A stretch of DNA of 43,613 bases. It comes from Priapulus caudatus. Taxonomy: Eukaryota > Priapulida > Priapulimorpha > Priapulimorphida > Priapulidae. The stretch spans positions 43,558 through 87,170 of the forward strand of contig NW_014577797.1 in assembly GCF_000485595.1 (NCBI RefSeq), written 5' to 3'. This document shows positions 11,750 through 22,909 of this stretch, piece after piece (position 1 is the stretch's first letter; each line of letters opens with the position of its first letter). Below the pieces are notes generated by a model, which did no database searches, was not told the origin of the DNA, and worked only from the letters and a program-made list of their open reading frames with translations. Made by a program: the position numbers and the translations under genes.

Positions 11750-12644
11750 ATGGCTAATTTTGAATCTGCCCCGATGACTGCGTTAGCCGGATGAAGCTCC
11801 CGCATGGAATATTAATGAAGCATTCAGCCTTTTCAAACAACAATGTGAACTTATTTGACGTCAAAAACGTCGCAAAAGAAAAACAAGTCAGTCACATTCT
11901 GTTGTTAGCAGGTAAAGAAGGTGTAAAACGCTTTAACTCGTGGAACCTGGCAGACGACGATGCCAAAGATCCAGTCAAGGTCTGGGAAAAATTCAAAGAA
12001 CAATTAGATCCTGACGTGAACTATCGCGTTGCAGCGTTGTGGTTACAGAGGATATAAACAGACTGCAACCGAGTCATTTGACGATTATGTCAATAGGTGC
12101 AAACTCCAGGCACAGAAATGTGGGTTTGCAGACGCTGCAGTAACAAGTGACAGAATCATTGACCAACTCATCTATGGTGGCACGTCCATCCCGACTTCAA
12201 AAAGAGTTCTTGAACAAGATAAAGAGATGAACTTGAGACGGCTTATCCACAGTGGGAAGGTCATTTGAGGCAACACTCGCCAATATGCAGAAGCTAAAGG
12301 CCGTCGATGACGACAGCGCCACAGCATCAGTCATGTATGTTAAGAAACAATTTCAAAGCTCGAAGGCATGCAGAAAAATTGTGGTAGGCGACATCCCCCA
12401 AGAAAGTGCCCAGCGTACAGTTTCTATCTGTTCTTCCTGTGACAAGTCCAATCATTGGTCACAGTTCTGCATGAGCAAAAATGCGACACAAATCACGCAG
12501 CAACCAATCATGGGAAGAAGCAGGTCAAGGTCACATGACAGTAGGTCTCGACAACAGAACCGAGTCGCAGCCAGAACAGGCCATGTGCAAGGCGTGGACC
12601 ACCTTCGGCACATGAGGAAGCGACGCCATAAATGCATCAGTTGA
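11750..12644 (+). pseudogene. Ty3/gypsy gag relic, frameshifted, pol missing
   Basis: Gag is the structural capsid/nucleocapsid polyprotein of LTR retrotransposons. An ATG at 11750 opens a short frame closed by TGA at 11792; homology continues in other frames (about 11791-12057, 12029-12268 and 12252-12644). Recognisable are the capsid core (AGKEGVKRFNSWNLADDD, VWEKFKEQLDPDVNYRVA) and, at 12429-12470, a zinc knuckle CX2CX4HX4C (CSSCDKSNHWSQFC) followed by an Arg/Ser-rich tail. At least three frame changes are needed, so it is dead. No protease, reverse transcriptase, RNase H or integrase follows before the gap at 12803. Frames are described only and not joined. Confidence 0.85.
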
Positions 12645-12802
12645 AATTCTCAGCTTTTTCTTCCTTGGAGATTAGCTCGATAACACACATCGAACGCTAC
12701 TGAGACAAATGGAGAGAAGCGTGATGAAAATCTTCACTGACATTGGTATCGAACTACCAGATCACAAAATGCGAAGACAACGTTAAAGTGAAAAGTAACA
12801 CG

Positions 12803-12827
12803 NNNNNNNNNNNNNNNNNNNNNNNNN
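12803..12827. other. Assembly gap (25 N)
   Basis: N run at the start of repeat R copy 2. Confidence 0.99.
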
Positions 12828-13475
12828 GATTCTAGCCACGTGTAACTTTGCGGATGTGCGGCAGCATTGATCTATGGCATGTGGTACCGTGACTGGGAGA
12901 GGAGCTAAGCGAATGTAAAACCTTGCCAGAAGCTCCGGCATTTCTAAGAGATTCCAGTACAAGTTTTTTAACATACTCAAAGTAACTAAAAAACTCTCTC
13001 TGAAGTCTGAACTTGCTCAGTCGATGTAAAAAGAAAGCTGAAGATGAAAAGAAATGAAGTAAAAAAAGAAACTTGAAAATAACCATACATCATTACCATG
13101 AATTATAATTCTTGATTCCTGTCTTTGTCATGTTACCTGACTATGTGTACTGTGTAGTGCATGTCTGTCTGTGTAATGAAATTAAATAGAATGTGATTGG
13201 TTTCTTAGTCGAGTGAAATTAGATAAAAAAAAATGTGATCGAATGTAATTTGTTGACGATTTCTTAACACTGCTAGTCTGATACTGGTGCTGAGGCTGAA
13301 TGCTGATAATGATATTTAGAGTCAGTGCATCAAAATTATGAAATTTTTACAAAATCCATGCTATGAAAAAATACTCTGTGCCAAGCCTAAAATAGCTCCG
13401 TAAAAAAAGTATAGAGCTCTTTTTTTAATACAAAATCAAAAAGAGCTCTCGTAAAAAAAAGTAATTTTTAGGCTG
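12828..13475. repeat. Repeat R, copy 2 (648 bp)
   Basis: Direct copy of 9814-10474, differing mostly by single-base indels and ending at the same TTTTTAGGCTG, after which the flanks differ. It starts right after an N run, so its left end is undefined. Confidence 0.9.
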
Positions 13476-13671
13476 GTGCCTTTGTGTATACGTGGCTATG
13501 TGACCGAGTTGTGTATGTACACCGATAAGGCGGTCGCTCGTTCTCTCGGCTCGCTGGTGTTGTTAATCCTAAAGTTATAAACGTTTCCAGTCCTGTCATA
13601 ACAATAGTTACTGTTATAGACTATAAGATATGAAGTAACAAAACTTACACCGGGGCAGCATTGATTGATGT

Positions 13672-14019
13672 CTGTATTTACTCGTGTATAACTTTAAGTC
13701 ATTATGCATGTTGTAAGTCCCACCCAAGGATTGTGCCTGAAAAGTTGCTGTACAATCATGGTGCCACCAGGGCCTAGCCAGAGGTAATTTTTGTAGGAGC
13801 AAATGTTGTGAGTTAGAAAACAAGGAGCAAGCACGCAATAGGCAATGGGTATGGAGCCCGTTAAGGGCCCCAGACAGAAATTTGTTGAGGAAGCATTTGC
13901 CCTATGCCTAATGCGTTGCGACGACCTGGGACAGCTAGCTCGTCTATAAGTCGCAACCCCTGATTTTTTTTATTTGTTGTGTACAAAAAACGTGCAGGGT
14001 TATACACGAGTAATACGGT
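13672..14019. mobile_element. MITE with ACTCGTGTATAAC inverted ends (left arm copy)
   Basis: Ends TGTATTTACTCGTGTATAAC and its imperfect inverse GTTATACACGAGTAATACGG, about 350 bp. The counterpart is at 38488-38842. Carries the AGCAAATG..GGCCC tract shared with that copy. Confidence 0.75.
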
Positions 14020-14930
14020 TATTTGTCAATATCAGGGCAGTGCTCATTCATAAGTTATCAAATAAATAACTTATTATTATACGAATATTATTCATGACAT
14101 CCAAGCATAGATAATACCAATGTTTGCTAACACATAAGGACCGACGCCTACCGCCTGAGCACTACCGCGCGCCCGCGGGCCTCACCGGCGATCAACGCCC
14201 GGCCGGCGGCACAGGCCAACACCCGCTCTTTATTTATCTACTCTTGATTACATCTATATACACGCTGCTTAATATAGAAAGTGCACTGAATCAAAGAGGA
14301 AATTATAACGCCTTTATAGCCATTGCTAAGTAATTTTGGACACACGTAATAATAAAATTCGGAACAACGAAAAATGTTCTTCTTGCTGCTCGACAGGACA
14401 ACAGATCCGAAAATAATGTCGAGGCTTGCTCGGTACGGCTAAATCTCAGTTAAGAGTACATATTGCTCTTTACCCTTTTTTTATTTCTCATTAAAATGAT
14501 AAGCGGTTACCGTTAGGGTCAGGCAGGTTACCGTTTAGGCCAGTTAGTGCCAAGACCACACGTGCAGCGACATGCGACCGACCGCGAACAACAAATAACT
14601 TTTCAGAAAATTAGAATAAACTATTGTTTCTAATGAACTCCATTAATGCAACACACGCAGTCAGCGTTTTTGCGCGTTTGTTCATGTGTGCCAACTCGGC
14701 GAATTTGTCGCTGAACTTTGAGCCTAACATCGCGTCGATCGCATCGCGCAGTGTGTCTGCGCCATGTCACGTGATTTTGTCGTTTGGTCGTTAGCGCTCG
14801 CGTCGCGGTCGGTCGCGTATAGTACTTAGTATTACTGAATAGTAATTACTATACTAGCTCTAGTACTATAGCCCACGCTACAGTTGCCGCACGCCTCCGC
14901 CAATTTTACGCGGCTAGAGTAAGGCTAATA

Positions 14931-15192
14931 GGTCTATGTCCCCAGGGGGACTGCCGGAAACGTACCCTGGGTACGGTCTGGTATACCGGAACGTACCCTG
15001 GTACTAAATACTACTATCTAATATGCAGGACCGTACCTCGCCTACGCCACTAAGGAGTCTAGGGAGTCGCCTACGCCTACTCCCTAACTCTAACCCAACT
15101 CTAACCATAATCAGCTAATACGTTACCAGGGTACGTTCGGTATACCGGACCGTACCAGGTACGTTCCGCAGTACCCTGAGGGACATAGACCC
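14931..15192. mobile_element. GGGTC palindromic element, copy A
   Basis: Ends GGTCTATGTCCCCAGGG and GGGACATAGACC enclose inverted CCGGTATACCGG / GTACC blocks. The core reads CTCGCC..CTCCCTAACTCTAACC. Positional counterpart of copy F (37535-37740) in the other arm. Confidence 0.8.
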
Positions 15193-15224
15193 TATCAGAT
15201 CAGCTATAGCACTAGTAGCATACT

Positions 15225-15420
15225 ACTAGTACTACTAGTAGTAGTACTACTACTAGGCCTACTAGAGCTATACTATTACTATACTAGTAGTAGTAATAAT
15301 ACTAATACTACTATTACTAGTAATAGTATACTATTAGTATTACTACTATTACTAACTACTAGTACTAGTACTAGTAGTAGTACTAGTAGTAACTAGTACT
15401 AGTACTTAGCTACTACTACT
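15225..15420. repeat. CTAGTA/TAGTAC-rich array (left arm)
   Basis: Degenerate tandem TAGTA, CTAGTACTAG and ACTACTACTAG units between palindromic copies A and B. Similar arrays occur at 36593-36800 and 37440-37520. Confidence 0.85.
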
Positions 15421-15427
15421 GCTGAGA

Positions 15428-15702
15428 GGGTCTATGTTCCCCGGGGTACTCGCGAACGTACCTGGGGGTACAGTCCGCGTATACCGGAATCGATACCCTC
15501 GCGTACCGATCTAATGATGCCGGACCGGACTCGCCTACTCCTCTAACGAGTCTAGGAGTTTGCCTACGCCCTACTCGCCTAACCCCAACCCTAACCCTAA
15601 CCTAACCCTAACCATATCAAATAGTGACCAGGTACGCGTTCCGCGATACGGACGTACCCAGGTACGTTCCGGCCAGTGCAGTACCCTGGGGGACATAGAC
15701 CC
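15428..15702. mobile_element. GGGTC palindromic element, copy B
   Basis: Ends GGGTCTATGTTCCCC and GGGGGACATAGACCC. Inverted TIR of about 70 bp with many indels. The core has telomere-like CCCTAA repeats at about 15583-15613. Confidence 0.8.
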
Positions 15703-15729
15703 TATGAGCACTACTACTACTTCTAGTAC

Positions 15730-15876
15730 CAGGAGTAAGATAATATAGTCATCTTATATAAGATATAAGATATAAGTTATAAGTTATAAGATATAAGTTA
15801 TCTTAATATAGTTATCTTATATAGATATAAGATAATATAGTAGATAATATATATAATCTATATTATCTTACTCCTG
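15730..15876. mobile_element. AT-rich hairpin element
   Basis: CAGGAGTAAGATAATATAG at the left pairs with CTATATTATCTTACTCCTG at the right. The interior is TATAAGATATAAG repeats. About 147 bp. Confidence 0.75.
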
Positions 15877-16489
15877 CTAGTACTAGTACTAGTTTTCTAA
15901 CCAACTTTGAACTTATATAACCAATTGTAGACCGCATATTTCACACACGAGTGATCGAACATATGTAGACATAATCTTAGAATATCAAAGACCGTCTTAC
16001 ACGGCGTACAGACCTACTAATATTAGCTTTTTTTTAGCTAATAGGTAGGCTACCTATTTTCCAAAAATACCTTGCTGGCTCCGATCAAACCTGGCTGGTA
16101 GTGGTTTCTCGTGCACTTATCTGCGACAAATACACTAACGTATCGAATGTCAAAGATCTTACCGCTAACACACGTCCTACAACATAATTTTTTTTATTTC
16201 AGCTCTACAAATACGTTCTAATCCTCTACTCTTCAATAAAAGTTATTGAATTTATTACACATAATAAGTATACAAAATGATGACAGTGGCGTCTATCGGC
16301 AAACGCCAACAAAATCAATATGTGAAATGTTCACATAGCTTGGCGAGCACAATGTAAAATAGTGACGTACAGCTCCGACCAATACGTGACAGTTCTACAT
16401 AGTTCTACGCTGCGTATGTGAAATAGTGACGTTGCGGCCCAAGGGCGCTATGTCAGTATTTCACATACTGGCGGACGGATTAACTGCAG

Positions 16490-17560
16490 TTAGCTGCACT
16501 TTAATAACACATTAACTACACAATCATTATGTGTTATTATCTACTCTTGATACCAATCATCGTCCAAAGCTGCATCATCAACACACCATCTAACAACTTA
16601 AACATTAGCATTGCGATTGTATTCCTGATATAAAGGACATCGACATGAAATAAAACTAAAAAAAATAAATCTCCCCTACCTTGAAATGTGCGCATTCCAT
16701 CACGTGCCGCCGCTATCACAAAGGATTCTACTGCACCAATGATGCTGTGAGCTATAACGTTATACGTATGAGTAGTTTGTTGACAGTTGCTAGAGCAACG
16801 CTATCAGAAAGCGATCACTCGCAGTTCACAGTTTTTAATTTATAGATCGCGGTATCACAAAGTGGCAATAGTTCATTTGTTATTGCAGCAGCGTCACATA
16901 CACTGTCTCTGTTAGCAGCATAGAACTAAAATAGAAGTCTTCTATTTCTATTCTAGTTATATGGTTAGCAGTAGAAGAAGACGCGATGGTTCGATCGTAG
17001 TTGCTGCGAAATTCCTCGTAGTGCGTAGTTCACAGATCGTAGTTCACAGTTCACACATTGTGGTTTACAGTTTGTAGTTCACCGTTTGTAGCTCACAGTT
17101 CACACTTCGGAGTTTAGAGTTCGTAGTTCATAGATCACAGTTTGTAGTCCACATTTCAGTAACCTGCACCATCTCTGCGTGTCTATGGTAGAAGTAAAAG
17201 AAGCAGCAAAAGTTCACACACTGTTTCTGCGTAAAGTATTGCTGACTGCGCGCGCCATGTTTTAGCGGAACATACAGCATAGAAATCTCTCATACATGTG
17301 ATTTTCTTTTCTTCGCATATCCTCTCCTTGCACCGTCACGTCTCTTTGTGCGTGATAAACACTGCATAAAACTCACGCATTATAATCAAGTTTGTTATGC
17401 TAACTTCTCGTGTTCTGAGGATCATGAAGTAATCACTGCATAGTATAGTAACTTCAAAACTCGCGTATTAAAATCACACGTGTCAAGCTAAATTCTTGCG
17501 TTCCTGGACTCTCGCAATCCCATCACACAATACATAACACAATATAACATGATATGACAC
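16490..17560. repeat. Non-coding DNA with degenerate GTAGTTCACAGTTCACA repeats
   Basis: Units of about 14-16 bp around GTAGTTCACAGTT run from about 17020 to 17155. Nothing else recognised. ATAACACATTAAC and GTGTTATTATCTACTC at 16503-16552 resemble the hairpin at 38377. Confidence 0.6.
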
Positions 17561-18473
17561 AATTGGGTGTTTCTGAGATTAGGGGGCAAATTGCTGTCCT
17601 GACCACTTTTGGTCAGAATTCTTCAATGACTTGCCATGTTTTGAATCAATTTTATTGTTTGATGAAGGTCTTGGATCATGGTAAAAAATTAGCACTAAAA
17701 TGGATTTCATATACATGAGATTTCTTAAAAAAAAATTAAGTTCAATGTTCAGATGGTCTCGGAATGGCCTGTCCTAACCCATGGTAGCCAATTTTCCACC
17801 AATGATTTGAAGCTGTTGTCATCATTCAGGGATGGGAAATCCAGTTTGGGTGGGGTTGCTATTGTTTCAACTGTAATTCAGCAAAGTTTCATGCACCTGT
17901 GACCATAAGTGTAAGAGGGGTGAACCTCAAACCTATTGTCCTGAATTTTTATCAACTCCGTTACGACTGTATTGTGCTGCCATCTATTCATAGACAATGG
18001 TGTTAACCATTGACCAATCAGATCCAATCAGACCAAATCAGACCAAATCAGACCAATCAGACCAATCAGACCAACCAGCATCACATTTCAAGGGGAAAAT
18101 TTGCCAAAAATAAATGCGTACTTAAATGCATTCATCACCTCTGTTACTCAAATTGTATGATAAGTAACCATAGAAACCAAACATCATAAATTGAGGAAGA
18201 CAGGCATATTGACCTCTTGAATAAAACATATTATTTGCATCTTGCCCTTGCTCCATGTGGAACCAACAAGGTCAAACATGACAAAATTATGTATAGGCCC
18301 TTATAAAGGTATACAAAAAAGTAAAAAAGTAAAAAAGTGTAATAATCTTTGTGGTTTCAGGGCCACGGTGTTACAAATATTGGAAAAATTCCATAAATAT
18401 GCAAAAAAGGATGATAAAAAAAATCAGTAATTTATAACTACAATTTTCCCCCTAACCTCAGAAACACCCAATT
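17561..18473. mobile_element. Non-autonomous DNA transposon, 913 bp
   Basis: Imperfect terminal inverted repeats of about 33 bp start AATTGGGTGTTTCTGAG at the left and end CTCAGAAACACCCAATT at the right, each with AGGGGG inside. AATT at both ends may be the target duplication. Internal (AGACCAATC)n tandem repeat at about 18005-18075. No transposase frame. Confidence 0.85.
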
Positions 18474-18902
18474 ACAGCTTGCAGGACACGCAATATAACT
18501 CGCTAAATATAATATATTATAAATCGTCTCCACTGGCACGACTACACAACTAAACATAGGCCTGACCGGAAACCTGGCTTCGTTGCCATGGTAACTCGGA
18601 ACCAGGACACGGACCCAGTGACTCGGACTCGGACAGGGGAGGGGCATGGTAGCTATGTGCTGCGGGAGAGACCCCCCTTTTCAACCCTAAACTTCCGTTC
18701 CAGTTCATCGCATTTTTAAGAATGTCTCGTTCCAGAGCATGAGCATCACAAGTTTAGTTACCATGCAGATCTTTTATTTTTGCCGTTCCGGAGACCCTAG
18801 TTATTAACATTTCCGTTCCGGTGCATCGTATACTTCAGAATACGTTGAAGCCGGGCCGTGAAGGCATGCATGCAACGCATGCACATATGGATGGATGGAC
18901 AG
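18474..18902. other. Non-coding sequence
   Basis: Scattered TTCCGTTCCGG phrases, no gene recognised. Confidence 0.5.
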
Positions 18903-19177
18903 GTCTGTAGCTAGGAATTAATGTATGGGGGGGGCAAGATAACCGAGCGCCTGAGGCGCTCGCTTCGAGGGGGTCTGGGGGCATGCCCCTCAGGAAATTT
19001 TTAAATATAGAAGCTCTGAAATGCCATTTCCAGCCATTTCATGTAGGTTACATACCTAAAACTCCCCAAACGGTTAGGCGAGTATTTTCTAATCTTAAGT
19101 TCCCATTATTCTTCACTGTGTTCTTTTTTGGCGGGAGGGGGCAGCTGTCCCTTGCCCCCCTGCTAGCTACGGCCCTG
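18903..19177. mobile_element. MITE with CTAGCTACGGCCCTG end
   Basis: Left end CTGTAGCTAGGAATTA and right end CTAGCTACGGCCCTG are inverted. The inside has GGGGGGGCAAG, GAGCGCCTGAGGCGCTC and GGGGGCATGCCCC, a layout familiar from abundant short elements in many animals. Confidence 0.65.
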
Positions 19178-19943
19178 ATGAATGGTCAGCTGCTGTTGCT
19201 GTTCTTGTTTTGTCTCAACAATCATTAATTCCAGAGACCCCCATTTTCAGGTCTGAGTTAGTTCCAGAGTCCCCCATTTTTGACTTCACAGTAGCACATA
19301 CCTAGCATAATGTGGGGTGAGTGCCCCCCGCCCCAGGGTCGCTGTTGCCTTAGTTAGATTACATGTATTCAATGTATTGATGCGTAATTAAACCCTACCA
19401 TGGCTGTGACAGTAGCAACAGTCTCCGCGCCTGTCGTTCTTTATAATAATTCTGATTGTCACCGTGTCCCTGCCTCCTAAACCCTATAAATAACTACACC
19501 TTGACTGCCCCAGCCCGTCTGTGAGATGGAATAGTCTAAAGCAGGCACGTAACCAGCAAAAAATAAACTACTTCCAGTAGTGACATGTCCTTAGGGGACA
19601 GAGCGAACGTAGACTCATGGTCACCGTCAACTCGTGAACCGACTACTGGCGTGCATATACGGCGCAGTTCGCGCGCAGAGGGGATATCATTGTCACGTCA
19701 AATATGACGTCCTCGCGTCATCTATCGGTAGAAATAATTCATGCGCACATTGTATGTTGTGTATAACCGTAAAATGCATTATTAAAGGTATTATAATACT
19801 CTAAAACGTATTTACGTAGAGTGGAATTAGTATAATTACAGTACCTATACAGAAGAACATTTACTGGATAACATTGGCAAAAGTTTGGCCGTGAAATTTC
19901 CATCCTACACTTCGATGTATGTATTTCAATAATGGTGTCGGGT
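19178..19943. other. Non-coding sequence
   Basis: No coding or structured feature recognised. Confidence 0.5.
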
Positions 19944-20284
19944 CCACAGGCACTTGGAACGTTTCAATAAAATATAATGCTAAATAAATACGAAATCTAT
20001 TTACTACCAGATAAACATAACATAAAATAACATAATATAATATAGATAAAAATAAACATAAATGCACTCTATATTTAAGTATCTCTCTGTAAGTGTGCAT
20101 AGCGTGCAGCATCGCAGCAGCTTGCGTTCGGTGGGCGTGTGTTTGCTGTGGCTGGAGCATTTAAAGCACGGCTTGTCGGCAATAATAGGTGAAAGAGAGT
20201 AGAGAAACAATTAGACTTTGGTAGTAAATAGATTTCGTATTTATTTAGCATTATATTTTATTGAAACGCTCCAAGTGCCTGTGG
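19944..20284. mobile_element. Inverted-repeat element with 66-bp arms
   Basis: Arms 19944-20009 and 20219-20284 are nearly perfect reverse complements (CCACAGGCACTTGG at the outside, TTTACTACCA at the inside), with a 209-bp AT-rich spacer. Small frames across the arms are mirror images, not genes. Confidence 0.85.
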
Positions 20285-20425
20285 TCGAGTCCACCCAGAT
20301 GAGACGGGATACTAGAGAAGCGTTGCCGAAAGGAGGTGTTGATCCGAAGTGCTGCGCGCACATCTTGCGTGCAGTTCCGCGGCAAGGCGCACGCGACCGC
20401 GGCAACGTCGTGCGCGACTATGCAG

Positions 20426-20490
20426 CGCTGGCAGCTATGGATCCGTGCGCCGAATGCATAGGCCGGCGCACGGATCCATAGCTGCCAGCG
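20426..20490. repeat. Perfect 26-bp stem hairpin
   Basis: 20426-20451 (CGCTGGCAGCTATGGATCCG..) pairs without mismatch with 20465-20490 around a 13-nt loop. Local GC content is much higher than its surroundings. Confidence 0.95.
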
Positions 20491-20734
20491 AACAGTCGAG
20501 AATTTTAGCGGCAATACAATGAAAGTGCTCAGCTGCATTGAGCTGTTCTTCCAACCTCATTCGAACTTCAACTTCATTGCAAATATTGCGAGAAGTGTCC
20601 AAACATTTTCAAGCTGAGGAAACTATTGGCCTCATGGGCCAGCAATTACGCAGATATTTAATGTGACTGCGTTGTATGATCAGTTCCATCAGCAAACTAT
20701 AACTGGCATGTAGTAGTAGAGATTACAGTTCTTT

Positions 20735-20862
20735 AGTCCTACAGGGTCGTTGGTCCTACAGGTCGTTGGTCCTACGGGTCGTTGGTCCTATAGGTCGTTG
20801 GTCCTACAGGTCGTTGGTCCTATGGGTCGTTGGTCCTACGGATCGTTGGTCGTACGGTGCAC
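20735..20862. repeat. Tandem repeat of GGTCGTTGGTCCTAC
   Basis: About seven to eight units of 17-18 bp with small variations. The related phrase CCGTAGGA recurs at 21058 next to repeat P. Confidence 0.9.
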
Positions 20863-21044
20863 GCAGGCACACGTATTGTTTTTCTTTAATTGTTTGTTAA
20901 TTTAATTTTTAATTTAAATTTGTTTTTTCAGAATTTAATTTTTAAATATTATTTTGCTTTTCATTTAATTTTAATTAAAAAAATATTGTAATTGTATTTT
21001 TGATTAATTTTTTTTAATGTAATTTTTTTTTAATTTTTTAATGA

Positions 21045-21810
21045 CCCCGACCAACGTCCCGTAGGAACAACGTGTCCTACGGTGGACGATACAAATAATA
21101 CGCTGATGCACATTAAACATATAATAAATTAATACTAACAATAAAAATAATTATACTGGTAAAAAATATACACAGTGTATTTACACAGCAGCTGGACTGC
21201 ATGTGTAGTGTACCACAGTACTTCTTAAACTGGTGTATGGTTCACCCAAGGCTGAATGAAATTATTTTGAAGTGAATGAAATTAGACCAAAAACATAAGG
21301 AAATTTTGTCGTGGGTGAATGGAATTTTGTGATAATGTCTCGAAGGTGAATGACACTGAAATAGTTTAAGAATAATTATCTTTCTCCTCCTCCACTCCTG
21401 TCTGGTGAAAAAAAATTTAAAGCAAATTTAAAAAGATAAATTTAAACAAATACAATTCGCAATTTAAACAAAAAAATTTAAAAATTCGTCCATAACTGTC
21501 GGACAGGGATACATAGACTGTAGACTGTAGTTGACACTGTCATACCGTCTGCGCTTGCACTGACGGGTGGGGTGGAGAGGGTAGTTTGATGACTCATGAA
21601 GGTGCGTACGCAAAATCGTTCTGCTAAATGTTCTGTACGCAATCGACGTTGCTTACTTGCGGTGTATCGACGCACTTATTTAGTAAGCTTGCCTACGATT
21701 TGCCGTACGCAAGCGAGGCCGTCTTAGGTGCGATTGATGAAGATTAAATATACATACACGTTTCCGTAACTTCACATCAGCTGACGAGTAAGCAGTGAAA
21801 ATGTCAGCAG
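21045..21810. repeat. Dispersed repeat P, copy 1
   Basis: Contains GTGTCCTACGGTG, GTGTATTTACACAGCAGCTG, GTCGTGGGTGAATG and GATTTGCCGTACGC. Diverged matches lie at 30945-31315 (first half) and about 32440-32765 (second half). Confidence 0.8.
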
Positions 21811-22719
21811 GTGTTAAAGACAGCAATGTTAATGCAGCTGCATAAGACAGCATGCATTCTTTTATTCCGAAAACAGTGTATAATTACTACTGAAGTACCA
21901 ACAAATGAATGATTACCATACTAGCAGTGGCGGATTAAGGCTCACTGGTGCCCTAAGCACTGACCAATGTTGCTGGCCCCGTGTGTTTGACACTGACCCA
22001 GTCCATTTCAGTTGTTCGCTTGTCTCACCACATATACAATGCAGGTTGCAGCAGTTGAAAGATTCATTGATATATACAGGAGTCATATATATATTTGTCA
22101 TTATACGCTCCTGATATATAAGAACACAATATACTGTACAAAGTACGGCAAGCTTGGGCTGCATAAAGTTCTAAAAGAATGCAGTAGAACATCAATTTTA
22201 ATATTTCACAAGTTCAATGTATCAACGTTGCAATATTCATGACGTCAAAGACATTTCTGTACATTTCATGTTCGCAAAATGACTGATAACATCCTCGAAA
22301 GTAATACTTCTAAGAATATCTGCTAGAATTGTTCATATAGACAGTGCGTGCAGTGTCTGTTGAAGCGTAACGGATCCATTTCGGTTTCTTGGAAGTTTCA
22401 CTTGTCAGAAACAGCTGTGTGTTGTGCAGTTGCTGACGATTAATGTCCGAAATATAGCAACCGGCAATTGCAACATTGCAAAATTTCGAACGGCACTCTC
22501 TAGTTTGTGTTCTGTAATTGTGTTGTGAAGTTATATGTGAGTGAAACATGTTTTATTGCTTGTTTTGAACTTCTGAAGAACATATCAATCGAAATGCTGA
22601 AGCTGTGTAGAGAAAGTCTTGTTCATGCCAGCAGTCGCCGTTGTGGTACACCTGGGAAGTAGAAATCTTTATGGGTTGGTTTTGTTTTCATCCTTTTTAC
22701 AATTTTCTCCTGCCCCTTT
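21811..22719. other. Non-coding sequence
   Basis: No supported gene. Short frames on both strands overlap and lack homology. Confidence 0.5.
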
Positions 22720-22876
22720 TGTTATATAGGTGATACAGTTTCCGGTTCGTTTCGTGCTGCGGTGAAGCTTGAAGGCAACGCCAGACTTGTCTCTGTGTCT
22801 CGTGCGATGTGAGTCGTTGACGATGGAGATCACAGAAAAACCAACACGTCTTTATGGTAACAGATGAGATGATCTT
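22720..22876. repeat. Dispersed repeat L, copy 1, left part
   Basis: Starts TGTTATATAGGTGATACAG and matches 28131-28285 (TTGAAGGCAACG, GTCTCTGTGTCTCGTGCGATG). Breaks off at the single N at 22877. Confidence 0.9.
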
Positions 22877-22877
22877 N

Positions 22878-22909
<32 letters not shown>

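Larger units (their letters stand above)
13650..16489. repeat. Left arm of a large inverted repeat
   Basis: Reverse complement of about 35692-38862. Landmarks in order: CGGGGCAGCATTGATTGATG, the ACTCGTGTATAAC element, GTTCTTCTTGCTGCTCGACA, TAACTTTTCAGAAAATTAGA, the GGGTC palindromes, CTAACCAACTTTGAACTT, GAATATCAAAGACCGTCTTA, and CGGACGGATTAACTGC. The arms differ by substitutions, many small indels and whole-element insertions. Confidence 0.9.
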
